The notes under the pieces: generated by a model
What the model saw: the letters and a program-made list of their open reading frames with translations, nothing else
What the model was told of the DNA's origin: nothing
The model's database searches: none
Position numbers and translations under genes: made by a program
In this document: one piece after another, positions 26,701 to 36,640 of the stretch
Layout: every line of letters begins with the position of its first letter
Numbering within the stretch: the first letter of the stretch is position 1
NCBI RefSeq assembly: GCF_018128025.1
Contig: NZ_JAGSCS010000021.1
Coordinates: 1-43,950 of the forward strand
Length of the DNA: 43,950 nt
DNA from: Proteiniclasticum sediminis
GTDB lineage: Bacteria; Bacillota; Clostridia; Clostridiales; Clostridiaceae
Direction: 5' to 3'

Positions 26701-29700
26701 TCCCCATGCGGGGAGTGTGGATTGAAATCATCGATCCTTTACGAAGCCCGGTCAAGGGATGTCACTCCCCATGCGGGGAGTGTGGATTGAAATCAGTCCA
26801 CCCATACCCCATAGGTTTTCTCCATGTCACTCCCCATGCGGGGAGTGTGGATTGAAATCTCATCCGTCAGGTACGCATTTCGCCCCTGTTGTCACTCCCC
26901 ATGCGGGGAGTGTGGATTGAAATAGGTATGCTGAAAGGATCTGTTTACACCGGGTGTCACTCCCCATGCGGGGAGTGTGGATTGAAATAGGAGATCCTCT
27001 ACCCGCTATATCTCGTGGAATCGTCACTCCCCATGCGGGGAGTGTGGATTGAAATGGTGGCGGTGCGTACTTTAGCACGTATGCTGGAGTCACTCCCCAT
27101 GCGGGGAGTGTGGATTGAAATTTGGTGGCTCATATGTAATCGCTGGAGGGAAAAGTCACTCCCCATGCGGGGAGTGTGGATTGAAATCAGCATTGTTTAA
27201 CCTCCTTAATAGTGGGTAATGTCACTCCCCATGCGGGGAGTGTGGATTGAAATTCGAATAAAGTGGACAAAGTAGCCGGAAAGCAGTCACTCCCCATGCG
27301 GGGAGTGTGGATTGAAATTTTCGTTTCCGGAGCCTTTGGCGTCACGTCGAGTCACTCCCCATGCGGGGAGTGTGGATTGAAATAGATTTAGCCAGGTCAC
27401 AAACTTAAAGATTGAGTCACTCCCCATGCGGGGAGTGTGGATTGAAATCTCGTGACAATGGGAATCTAAGTTTTAGGAAGGTCACTCCCCATGCGGGGAG
27501 TGTGGATTGAAATCGTCAAAGTTTACATTGGTAAGTGCTCCCACCGTCACTCCCCATGCGGGGAGTGTGGATTGAAATTCGATCTTGACTTCGCGTATGA
27601 TATCCGGCTGGTCACTCCCCATGCGGGGAGTGTGGATTGAAATGACCCCCAACTGGTAACCGACCTGGTCAATAAGTCACTCCCCATGCGGGGAGTGTGG
27701 ATTGAAATCAGCTGTGGCTGGAGACGGCTAAGGCGCAGGAGTCACTCCCCATGCGGGGAGTGTGGATTGAAATTCCAACCAGGCCATAAAACGCTTTCTA
27801 GACGAGTCACTCCCCATGCGGGGAGTGTGGATTGAAATCAGGCTCCTTGTGCTCATGCGGCCGTAGGGCTGTCACTCCCCATGCGGGGAGTGTGGATTGA
27901 AATGTCCATGAGCCAGGCGAAAAACGACTTGATGAGTCACTCCCCATGCGGGGAGTGTGGATTGAAATTGGTGGACAACATCGATAAGCCGGTAGCGAAC
28001 TGTCACTCCCCATGCGGGGAGTGTGGATTGAAATTGACTAACATTTACCTGTCCTCCTTATCTTTCGTCACTCCCCATGCGGGGAGTGTGGATTGAAATT
28101 GGCCTGGGCCTACAATGCGGATAAGTTTGAAGTCACTCCCCATGCGGGGAGTGTGGATTGAAATACGCGATCTGTTCCATGCGGGGAGATGCTGACCGTC
28201 ACTCCCCATGCGGGGAGTGTGGATTGAAATCTCCTTCTCTTTCCTCACTGATACCTTGTACCCGTCACTCCCCATGCGGGGAGTGTGGATTGAAATACGC
28301 CAGGCATATCTTTTATGACCTGGCGAATAGTCACTCCCCATGCGGGGAGTGTGGATTGAAATAACACCCGTGCGGGCTGTACCTATAGTGATTTGTCACT
28401 CCCCATGCGGGGAGTGTGGATTGAAATGTGGACTCCGTTAGTCGTAACGTAAGCCGTAAGTCACTCCCCATGCGGGGAGTGTGGATTGAAATAAATCAGA
28501 AAAAATCAATTCGGTGAAGTTGAGGTCACTCCCCATGCGGGGAGTGTGGATTGAAATTGCACATGGAGATATTACCATTAACAAGGATTGTCACTCCCCA
28601 TGCGGGGAGTGTGGATTGAAATCTAGAGATGGCTTGTGCCCTCTTTGCTAGAATGTCACTCCCCATGCGGGGAGTGTGGATTGAAATTATTTATAATTAT
28701 GTCGGTATTCGTCCAGATGGTCACTCCCCATGCGGGGAGTGTGGATTGAAATAATCTCCTGATAGATCGCTGCTTGGATGTCATGTCACTCCCCATGCGG
28801 GGAGTGTGGATTGAAATCGGAGATACTCCCTTAGTGCTGACTGCACCTGGGTCACTCCCCATGCGGGGAGTGTGGATTGAAATTTCTCGTAGCTGCCCGT
28901 CTGGATTCTGCCTGCCGTCACTCCCCATGCGGGGAGTGTGGATTGAAATATCAGTCGCCTAACATAGTCGTGTCGCCATCCGTCACTCCCCATGCGGGGA
29001 GTGTGGATTGAAATTGAAAGTCAATATGTTTACCAGGACACGGTTAGTCACTCCCCATGCGGGGAGTGTGGATTGAAATTTAATCGATGTCCGGCCCACG
29101 GACATGACTTGTGTCACTCCCCATGCGGGGAGTGTGGATTGAAATATCTCATCGCAGTCGCTCTGCTATCTTTATAAGTCACTCCCCATGCGGGGAGTGT
29201 GGATTGAAATCTATCCAAATGAAGCTGACCACTACCATCGTATGGTCACTCCCCATGCGGGGAGTGTGGATTGAAATGATAACAGACCATGCTAGATGAA
29301 TACCAATCCGTCACTCCCCATGCGGGGAGTGTGGATTGAAATTCCCTCATGGCCATAGGTGTTATATGATGCCCGGTCACTCCCCATGCGGGGAGTGTGG
29401 ATTGAAATTAATGCCTATCAAACTACGGTACCCCTTGCCACGTCACTCCCCATGCGGGGAGTGTGGATTGAAATAGTAATTTTATAATATGATTTACCAT
29501 AATATGGTCACTCCCCATGCGGGGAGTGTGGATTGAAATCAACGCTGGGCAGTATATAAAATTTGTTTACCGTCACTCCCCATGCGGGGAGTGTGGATTG
29601 AAATAAAGTACAGCATCTCAAAGGCCACAGGGATCCGTCACTCCCCATGCGGGGAGTGTGGATTGAAATTAATAATACGGTGTACTTGATCTAAATTGAA

Positions 29701-31332
29701 AGTCACTCCCCATGCGGGGAGTGTGGATTGAAATTTTCGCACATTCTCTCGATCCGCTCGATGGCCGTCACTCCCCATGCGGGGAGTGTGGATTGAAATG
29801 CTTAAAATTTTTACTATTGATGATCTGGGTGGTCACTCCCCATGCGGGGAGTGTGGATTGAAATCTGTTAGGTCAACTCTCTTTGGCATTCATTCCCGTC
29901 ACTCCCCATGCGGGGAGTGTGGATTGAAATATGGAGATTACCCAGGAGGATATCGAGGAAAAGTCACTCCCCATGCGGGGAGTGTGGATTGAAATTAGAA
30001 AATAACGAGCGCAAAGAAGGCACAAGTTGTCACTCCCCATGCGGGGAGTGTGGATTGAAATGTGGCCACCATGGCCATGATCATCAAATTGATAGGTCAC
30101 TCCCCATGCGGGGAGTGTGGATTGAAATTCTTTCAGCGCTGCGATTTCTCCATCTTTTACGTCACTCCCCATGCGGGGAGTGTGGATTGAAATCTCTTTT
30201 TCCGGTTTCTTTTTATCGTCAACCGGTCACTCCCCATGCGGGGAGTGTGGATTGAAATTCAAAAGAAGTCTGCGACATGCCTTTGGGAACGTCACTCCCC
30301 ATGCGGGGAGTGTGGATTGAAATGGTGAAGTTGAGTTAAGGGGTAGAGTGGGGGTGTCACTCCCCATGCGGGGAGTGTGGATTGAAATATGACGATCTTT
30401 ACGGTCATCATCGCCTTTTAGTCACTCCCCATGCGGGGAGTGTGGATTGAAATAACATAGCGGAGTATATGCACTTCTGTAGCAAGTCACTCCCCATGCG
30501 GGGAGTGTGGATTGAAATCAAGGAGATCATGTCACAAGCAGGTGTAACCCGTCACTCCCCATGCGGGGAGTGTGGATTGAAATGGGAAAGTTAAAATGGA
30601 CGCTCCGAACGTGTTGTCACTCCCCATGCGGGGAGTGTGGATTGAAATGGAGCCAGACGGCTTAGAGCTTGTATCCTGTCGTCACTCCCCATGCGGGGAG
30701 TGTGGATTGAAATCAGTTCCGCCAGCTTTTCCGCTTGGACTGTGGGTCACTCCCCATGCGGGGAGTGTGGATTGAAATGTCTTTATTGACCATATCGGTT
30801 ACATGGGGGTGTCACTCCCCATGCGGGGAGTGTGGATTGAAATACCCCACACAGAAGCCTGTAAATGTCATTAAAGTCACTCCCCATGCGGGGAGTGTGG
30901 ATTGAAATACTAAATGACAAAATAGCCAGGTTTGAACCAAGTCACTCCCCATGCGGGGAGTGTGGATTGAAATTAACCAGTGGTATGTAGACGGCGACAA
31001 CAAGAGTCACTCCCCATGCGGGGAGTGTGGATTGAAATCTAGAATCATCTACAAGTTCCTGTAAATCTCCGGTCACTCCCCATGCGGGGAGTGTGGATTG
31101 AAATATAGATTGCTTGTCGTAATATTTTATAAACCCCGTCACTCCCCATGCGGGGAGTGTGGATTGAAATTGCGCTCCAGGAGGCCCTCCAGAACGTGGA
31201 TGGTCACTCCCCATGCGGGGAGTGTGGATTGAAATATTCCTTATTCCTCCTATCCTCTAAGGTTTTCGTCACTCCCCATGCGGGGAGTGTGGATTGAAAT
31301 ATGTGGAAAGCCCAATTTCCCCGTCGTTTGGC

Positions 31333-31365
31333 GTCACTCACCATGCGGGGAGTGTGGATTGAAAT
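31333..31365 (+). repeat. Variant repeat inside the array
   Basis: This copy reads GTCACTCACC at its start instead of GTCACTCCCC: a single C-to-A at base 8 of the repeat (31340), which breaks one pair of the stem. It lies in the old, leader-distal part of the array, where repeat drift is expected. Confidence 0.9.
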
Positions 31366-32637
31366 GGTTAAATGAACGAATAATCGCCGAGCTAAAAGTC
31401 ACTCCCCATGCGGGGAGTGTGGATTGAAATAAAGTAGTAGTAAGATCCGATGGGTCTGTATTGTCACTCCCCATGCGGGGAGTGTGGATTGAAATGGATA
31501 AGCTGACTGAGGATGTTGGGCACCTTATCGTCACTCCCCATGCGGGGAGTGTGGATTGAAATGTAAAGAGACTGGAAACCTCCTGCGCCCGGGTAGTCAC
31601 TCCCCATGCGGGGAGTGTGGATTGAAATATATGCAGAACTGTGACATCATCAACGCTGGGGTCACTCCCCATGCGGGGAGTGTGGATTGAAATACCTTTT
31701 AATGACAGATAACTAAAAACCGCAGGTCACTCCCCATGCGGGGAGTGTGGATTGAAATAAGTAGTCCGTCAACATCTCCAAATCTAGCTGGTCACTCCCC
31801 ATGCGGGGAGTGTGGATTGAAATACGATGGAGAGCAACGTGGAGAAAATCACGAAGTCACTCCCCATGCGGGGAGTGTGGATTGAAATACCGGGCATCTT
31901 AAAACTGCTCCGATGTTCGATGTCACTCCCCATGCGGGGAGTGTGGATTGAAATATCGAGCTTGGAGAAACTATTGATGATATGCAGTCACTCCCCATGC
32001 GGGGAGTGTGGATTGAAATTTTTCAGCCGATTGAAAGGAGGATGCAGTAGAGTCACTCCCCATGCGGGGAGTGTGGATTGAAATGGCCTTGTCCAGGCAT
32101 TCGACGTTTCCGGTAGGTCACTCCCCATGCGGGGAGTGTGGATTGAAATGCGTGAGTCCCAGAAGTAATAGTTACAGATGCGTCACTCCCCATGCGGGGA
32201 GTGTGGATTGAAATAAGAAACTTTCCACGAAAGAGAAAGACGAAATGTCACTCCCCATGCGGGGAGTGTGGATTGAAATCCAAGACTTGCTGAAATCGTG
32301 ACTCGCAAATGGTCACTCCCCATGCGGGGAGTGTGGATTGAAATCCGTTCCGGACAATGGATGGGTATATATTCGGGTCACTCCCCATGCGGGGAGTGTG
32401 GATTGAAATTTTCAGCAGTGCGGTTACCATTGAGCTAAGCTGTCACTCCCCATGCGGGGAGTGTGGATTGAAATACCATTCAGTTTGGCGCGATCAGCGT
32501 GACCCAAGTCACTCCCCATGCGGGGAGTGTGGATTGAAATTTGGATGTTCTCCGTCATTTTCTTGGCCACCTGTCACTCCCCATGCGGGGAGTGTGGATT
32601 GAAATAGGAATGAAGATTAGCATTTTAGGTACTCTTT

Positions 32638-32670
32638 GTCACTCCCCATGTGGGAGTAAGGATTGACTTT
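32638..32670 (+). repeat. Degenerate terminal repeat (trailer end)
   Basis: The last unit begins GTCACTCCCCATG but then reads TGGGAGTAAGGATTGACTTT, losing several stem and handle bases. Degeneration of the final repeat confirms the orientation, with the trailer on the right. Confidence 0.93.
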
Positions 32671-32927
32671 TAAATAGGTTGAAGCCATACAGTGATGCAT
32701 TATCCCCACATATGTGGTAGGGACAAATTATGTTCGAATACTTTTCCTTAAAATGAAATATACGCATGACTCCAAGATCTGAGATTACTAAACAAGACAT
32801 GAACTAATGCCACAAAGATAGTTAGTTTCATACTCAATAAAGAGGTGTGGCTATTTCGTGTTGATCAACTTTGATTAAATAATTAATCTACCAACAACAT
32901 GTGAGAGACTTATACAATCTGGAGTTG
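32671..32927. other. Array trailer, no gene seen
   Basis: AT-rich, with a 12-bp perfect palindrome CCACATATGTGG (32706-32717). No T-run follows it. No gene or clear terminator is recognised. Confidence 0.5.
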
Positions 32928-33407
32928 TTAATCTAACCGAAAATACTCCACAAAGTAATCACCATCGTTTTTGACGATACGAACGACTCCTCCGACTTCC
33001 TGTTCTGATTTTTCCCCACCAGAATTCTCCATTTTAACCAAAGCCTGAAATGTGAGTGCCCCACTTCCTTCTCCTTCAGCCACCTTGAAGGTGATGCTGG
33101 AGAGGGTGGCTTTGACGATGCTGGAGTTTAGTATTTTAGGATTCGGGAAACCACGGTTGGAGATCCACTGATCTCTCAGCTCAATGGTGATGAGATCACC
33201 ATAGTGTTCATCCAGGTAATCCTGAAGGTCGTCATTGCTAAAGTTTGGGGAACTCATCATGGTGATGAGCTCATCTTTAGCCTCATACTGGGAGTAATAC
33301 GTCTGGAGAAACTTTTCAGCCAGTTTTTCTTTTTCATTTTTTTGCGTGCACCCAAAGGTTAATAGAGCCAGGGTGAAAATGAGAATGTGCGTCAGACCTT
33401 TTTTCAT
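32928..33407 (-). CDS. Small predicted lipoprotein of unknown function
   Basis: A 159-residue protein with a short basic N-terminus, a hydrophobic segment and a lipobox LTFGC with the lipidated Cys at position 20. It would therefore be anchored outside the cytoplasmic membrane. The mature part is hydrophilic and mixed alpha/beta (helical EKEKLAEKFLQTYYSQYEAKDEL, later strands). I do not recognise a family. Upstream on its strand lies GAAGGGGG about 8 nt before the ATG. It is convergent with the array trailer and divergent from the methionine transporter locus, with no sign of a partner gene. Confidence 0.8.
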   Translation of the reverse strand: MKKGLTHILIFTLALLTFGCTQKNEKEKLAEKFLQTYYSQYEAKDELITMMSSPNFSNDDLQDYLDEHYGDLITIELRDQWISNRGFPNPKILNSSIVKATLSSITFKVAEGEGSGALTFQALVKMENSGGEKSEQEVGGVVRIVKNDGDYFVEYFRLD

Positions 33408-33704
33408 TGTTATCCCCCTTCAAAATTCGTAGCGCAATATATTCATCAAGGGTAAATCAGATTAAGCATCGACTAGAAATTCCGTTTAGAATAAACTTGT
33501 TATATCTATTCTACCAGATATTCAGCAGGCTTTCTGGAATAGTCTTATTATATTTCGAAGGCTTAAAGAGGGTTAAGGATGGAAAATACAGTTAGGGATT
33601 CAAAATATTTATTATTTCTAAGTTCCGTTGATTACCAAGGAGTTTAGCCGTTGATCGGGATAGCCTGAAAAGGCTTACAATTCATTTTATTTGAAAAATG
33701 AGTA
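33408..33704. other. Intergenic region between the lipoprotein and the T-box promoter
   Basis: No gene recognised; a short plus-strand open frame (33407-33595) lacks a ribosome site and family features. A small hairpin AGCCT-GAAA-AGGCT lies at 33662-33675, ahead of the promoter. The lipoprotein promoter should be here on the minus strand but is not obvious. Confidence 0.4.
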
Positions 33705-33733
33705 TTGACGGAAATTTTGAGTCGTGATAAAGT
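33705..33733 (+). promoter_or_regulatory. Promoter of the T-box leader
   Basis: TTGACG (33705-33710), 17-nt spacer, TAAAGT (33728-33733). It lies just ahead of the T-box stem I and would give a leader of about 300 nt. Confidence 0.55.
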
Positions 33734-33739
33734 CATAAA

Positions 33740-34036
33740 CAATACAACAAAGACGTTGAAGAGAAGAGTATGCCGGTGAATACCGATACAGAGAGTGCCG
33801 TGGGGTGAGAGGGCGCATGGGATAGCAGGCGGAAGATGGTCTCGGAGTTTCAGATCTGAGGGGAAACCCTAGGGTTTGACGTGAGCACACGTTACAGTGA
33901 CAGAGTATCAAGGGGAATCCCGGCGTACTTGGAGAGGTATATCCTGCGAGGGATATATAAATTAGGGTGGTAACACGAAGCTTTCGTCCCTTTTGCATAG
34001 AAAAATATGCAAAAGGGAGGGAAGCTTTTTTATTTT
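33740..34036 (+). ncRNA. T-box leader, probably methionine-specific
   Basis: The T-box sequence AGGGTGGTAACACG (33964-33977) precedes a terminator. Upstream, the stem I region shows GAAGAGAAGAGTA (the S-turn side) and later GGAAG-ATG-GTCTC (33831-33842). The GTCTC can pair with the GAGA of the 5' side, which puts ATG (33836-33838) in the specifier position: methionine. The UGGU of the T-box bulge pairs with ACCA of a tRNA having discriminator A, as tRNA-Met has. Uncharged tRNA-Met would prevent the terminator and switch on the transporter. The T-box class is sure; the specifier is my reading without folding. Confidence 0.88.
33978..34036 (+). terminator. T-box terminator
   Basis: CCCTTTTGCATA, loop GAAAAA, TATGCAAAAGGG, extended by pairing of the flanking AAGCTT elements and followed by TTTTTTATTTT. 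The AAAGGAGG of metN lies directly after it. Confidence 0.85.
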
Positions 34037-34054
34037 ACAAAGGAGGACAAAAGG

Positions 34055-35113
34055 ATGATCGAACTCATCGGTTTACGTAAAAACTTTGAAGGAAAAGAAG
34101 GGAGGGTGGAAGCCGTCCGGGATGTGGAGCTGAAAATTAAAGCCGGAGAAATCTACGGCATCATCGGCTACTCGGGAGCCGGGAAGAGCACCCTCATCCG
34201 CTGCATTAATCTCCTGGAAAGACCCACCGCAGGAAAAGTCATCCTCCAGGGAGAAGACCTGACGACACTCCCCGAAAAGGAGCTGCGAAATCGGCGGAAA
34301 AAGATCGGCATGATCTTCCAGCATTTTAATCTTCTGAACTCCCGCACCATCTACAGCAACGTGGCCTATCCCCTGAAAGGATCAGGACTCACAAAATCCC
34401 AGGAGCAGGAGAAGGTGAGAAGGCTCCTCAACCTGGTAGGCATCGCCGACAAAGAGAACGCCTATCCCAATCAGCTCTCCGGTGGGCAAAAGCAGCGCGT
34501 GGCCATCGCCCGGGCTCTCGCCAATGACCCGGAAGTGCTGCTCTGCGATGAAGCCACCTCCGCCCTGGACCCCAAAACCACCCGGTCCATTCTGAAGCTC
34601 CTCAAAGAGCTCAATCAGAATCTCGGGCTCACCATCGTCCTCATCACCCACGAAATGACCGTGATCAAGGAAATCTGCGACCGGGTCAGCATCATGGAAG
34701 ACGGAAGGATCATCGAAAGCGGAAATGTGGCTCAGGTGTTCAGCAGCCCTAAGGCCCAAACCACCAAGGAGTTCATCGACACGGCCCAGAACCGGGACAA
34801 GATCTTCGACTTCCTCACGGAAGAAGCCAACATCTTCGACATCCGTCCCGAGGATGTGCTCACCCGGGTTAGCTACACCGGTCATGCAGTGGGGGCAGCC
34901 CTCATCTCGGAAGTCTCCCGGCGCTTTAGCCTGGATGCCAGCATCCTCTACGGAAATCTGGAGATCCTCAGCCATGTTCCCGTGGGAGAGCTCCTGGTCC
35001 TCTTCCGGGGAACCGCATCCAACATCGAAAAAGGCATTGACTACTTTACCCAAAACAAACTGCAAGTGGAGGTGATTGACGTTGAATACATTACTCGAAA
35101 AGTATCTGCCTAA
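34055..35113 (+). CDS. metN: Methionine ABC transporter ATP-binding protein MetN
   Basis: ATPase of the MetNIQ methionine importer, on the cytoplasmic face. It has 352 residues: Walker A GYSGAGKST (38-46), ABC signature LSGGQKQR, Walker B VLLCDEAT and the switch His in LITHEM, then a C-terminal NIL regulatory domain (about 270-352) that binds methionine and inhibits transport. I chose ATG 34055 (AAAGGAGG 8 nt upstream, after the terminator) over an in-frame ATG at 34007 that lies within the terminator hairpin. The 3' end overlaps metI. Confidence 0.94.
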   Translation: MIELIGLRKNFEGKEGRVEAVRDVELKIKAGEIYGIIGYSGAGKSTLIRCINLLERPTAGKVILQGEDLTTLPEKELRNRRKKIGMIFQHFNLLNSRTIYSNVAYPLKGSGLTKSQEQEKVRRLLNLVGIADKENAYPNQLSGGQKQRVAIARALANDPEVLLCDEATSALDPKTTRSILKLLKELNQNLGLTIVLITHEMTVIKEICDRVSIMEDGRIIESGNVAQVFSSPKAQTTKEFIDTAQNRDKIFDFLTEEANIFDIRPEDVLTRVSYTGHAVGAALISEVSRRFSLDASILYGNLEILSHVPVGELLVLFRGTASNIEKGIDYFTQNKLQVEVIDVEYITRKVSA

Positions 35114-35762
35114 TGTTCTCTTTAACCAGGAAGAGTTTGTCCAGGCCATCTTTGACACCCTGACCATGGTGTCCATCTCCGGCGCCATTTCCCTGGTGCT
35201 GGGCACTTTCGTGGGCATCCTTCTTGTGGTAACCCGGGAAGGAAACATTCTGGAGAATAAAGCAGTCCAGAAGATCCTCTCCCAGACCATCAATGTCTTT
35301 CGCAGCATTCCCTTTATCATCCTCTTGGCTGCTCTTCTTCCCCTGACCCGGGCCATTGTGGGTACGGGCATCGGGACCAAAGGCGCCATCGTTCCCCTAG
35401 TCTTTGGTACCGTGCCTTTTCTCGCCCGCCAGATGGACACGGCCCTCTCCGAAGTCAGTGACGGGGTCATCGAGGCAGCCCAGGCCATGGGCTCCAGTCC
35501 CTGGGAAATCATCTTCCGGGTCTATCTACGGGAAGGACTGCCCGGCATCATTCGCGGCATCACCATTACCGCTGTGAGCCTCATCGGCCTTTCCGCCATG
35601 GCCGGATCCATCGGCGGCGGAGGACTGGGCGACTTTGCCATCCGCTACGGTTACCAGCGAAACCATAACGATGTGACCTACGTCACTGTAGCCGTGATCC
35701 TCGTCATGGTCACCATCCTCCAGAGCATCGGCTCCTATTTCGTCAAACGCACCACCCACTAA
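35082..35762 (+). CDS. metI: Methionine ABC transporter permease MetI
   Basis: Membrane permease of MetNIQ: 226 residues, with several membrane segments (for example ISGAISLVLGTFVGILLVV and the final VAVILVMVTILQSIGSYFV) and the EAA loop near EAAQAMGSSPWEIIFRVYLREGLPG, which docks on MetN. The likely start is TTG at 35082, 6 nt after GGAGGTGA; a TTG at 35076 is too close to that site. It overlaps metN by 32 nt. The family match is clear. Confidence 0.93.
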   Translation: MNTLLEKYLPNVLFNQEEFVQAIFDTLTMVSISGAISLVLGTFVGILLVVTREGNILENKAVQKILSQTINVFRSIPFIILLAALLPLTRAIVGTGIGTKGAIVPLVFGTVPFLARQMDTALSEVSDGVIEAAQAMGSSPWEIIFRVYLREGLPGIIRGITITAVSLIGLSAMAGSIGGGGLGDFAIRYGYQRNHNDVTYVTVAVILVMVTILQSIGSYFVKRTTH

Positions 35763-35806
35763 CCCTGATCTTTACAAAAAATAAACCGCATAAAGGAGTA
35801 CAACCA

Positions 35807-36625
35807 ATGAAAAATATTCAAAAACTCATCGCCGGATTCACCATCGCCATCACCGCCCTCACCTTCACCGCCTGCGGAAGCAAGGCCGCTTCCGCAGAAA
35901 CCACCACCATCAAGCTGGGGGTCACGGGCAGCGAGTCTGAAGTCTGGAAGCATATCCGGGAAGAACTGGCCAAGGAAGGTATCACTCTGGAAGTGGTAAG
36001 CTTCTCCGATTATACCCGGCCCAACCTGGCCCTGGCCGAAGGGGAAGTGGATGCCAATGCGTTTCAGCATTATGCGTTCTTCGACAAATTTGTGGCGGAA
36101 CACAAACTGGATCTCACCGTCATCGGCGAGACCGTCATCGCCCCACTAGGGATTTACTCCAAGAAGATCACCAAGCTGGAAGAGCTGAAATCCGGGGACT
36201 CCGTAGCCATCCCCAATGATGCCACCAACGGCGGCCGAGCCCTGATCCTTCTTCAATCCGCAGGACTTCTCAAAATCGATGAGGCCGCCGGAATTTTGCC
36301 CACGCTGAAGGACGTGGTGGAGAATCCCCTGGAACTGGAACTGGTGGAAGTGGATGCCAGCACCACTGCCCGGGTTCAGGAAGACGTGACCGTATCCGTC
36401 ATCAACAGCGGCTTTGCCGTGGATGCCGGACTCAACCCAGCCAAGGATGCCATTTTCTTGGAGCCCGTGGACGATAAGTCCAAGCCCTACATCAATGTCA
36501 TTGCTGTCCGCACCGAAGACAAAGACAATAAGGCCCTGAAGCGCATCGTGGAACTCTACCAGACGGAAGCCGTACGAGCCATCATCAACGAGCTCTACAA
36601 GGGTTCCCAAGTGACACCTTGGTAA
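35807..36625 (+). CDS. metQ: Methionine-binding lipoprotein MetQ
   Basis: Substrate-binding lipoprotein of the NlpA/MetQ family, tethered outside the membrane. It has 272 residues: signal peptide with a lipobox FTACG (C23), then IKLGVTGSESEVW, the NAFQHYAFF segment, and IAPLGIYSKKI, all standard for MetQ. AAAGGAG lies about 10 nt before the ATG. The gap from metI is 44 nt. Methionine itself (L or D) or a derivative may be the ligand, given the neighbouring amidohydrolase. Confidence 0.94.
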   Translation: MKNIQKLIAGFTIAITALTFTACGSKAASAETTTIKLGVTGSESEVWKHIREELAKEGITLEVVSFSDYTRPNLALAEGEVDANAFQHYAFFDKFVAEHKLDLTVIGETVIAPLGIYSKKITKLEELKSGDSVAIPNDATNGGRALILLQSAGLLKIDEAAGILPTLKDVVENPLELELVEVDASTTARVQEDVTVSVINSGFAVDAGLNPAKDAIFLEPVDDKSKPYINVIAVRTEDKDNKALKRIVELYQTEAVRAIINELYKGSQVTPW

Positions 36626-36640
36626 GGAAAGGGGAGAAGC

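Larger units (their letters stand above)
20752..32670 (+). CRISPR. Type I-C CRISPR array, 183 repeat units and 182 spacers
   Basis: The repeat is 33 nt (first copy 20752-20784). It starts GT, has the 8-bp stem CACTCCCC / GGGGAGTG with loop ATGC, and ends with TGGATTGAAAT. That 11-nt tail is the expected crRNA 5' handle after Cas5c cuts at the base of the stem. I followed every repeat start by eye: 183 units with a period of 65-67 nt, average 65.3, and spacers of 32 to 34 nt. All copies I compared have identical first ten bases, except the unit at 31333 (C8 to A) and the last one. The leader is on the left, so spacers near 20785 are newest and those near 32606 oldest. Such length implies a long-active adaptation machinery. 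Confidence 0.98.

Noticed and set aside
26012-30095. Similarity of spacers at 26012 and 30062, both able to encode HHGHDH with silent differences.
   Set aside because: The shared part is only 18 nt and one of them is palindromic, which inflates matches. Offsets and strands differ, so homology is not secure.
29605-31660. A 10-nt overlap CAACGCTGGG between the end of the spacer at 31629 and the start of the spacer at 29540.
   Set aside because: The preceding bases are CAT, not TTC, and 10-nt matches are expected by chance in a set of this size.
20752-32670. Many open frames of 60-115 codons inside the array, on both strands, with recurring peptides such as SLPMRGVWIEI, HSPCGECGLK, FQSTLPAWGVT and ISIHTPRMGSD.
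   Set aside because: They are translations of the repeat in its different frames, with spacers as variable parts. The repeat happens to lack stops, so these are phantom proteins, not genes.
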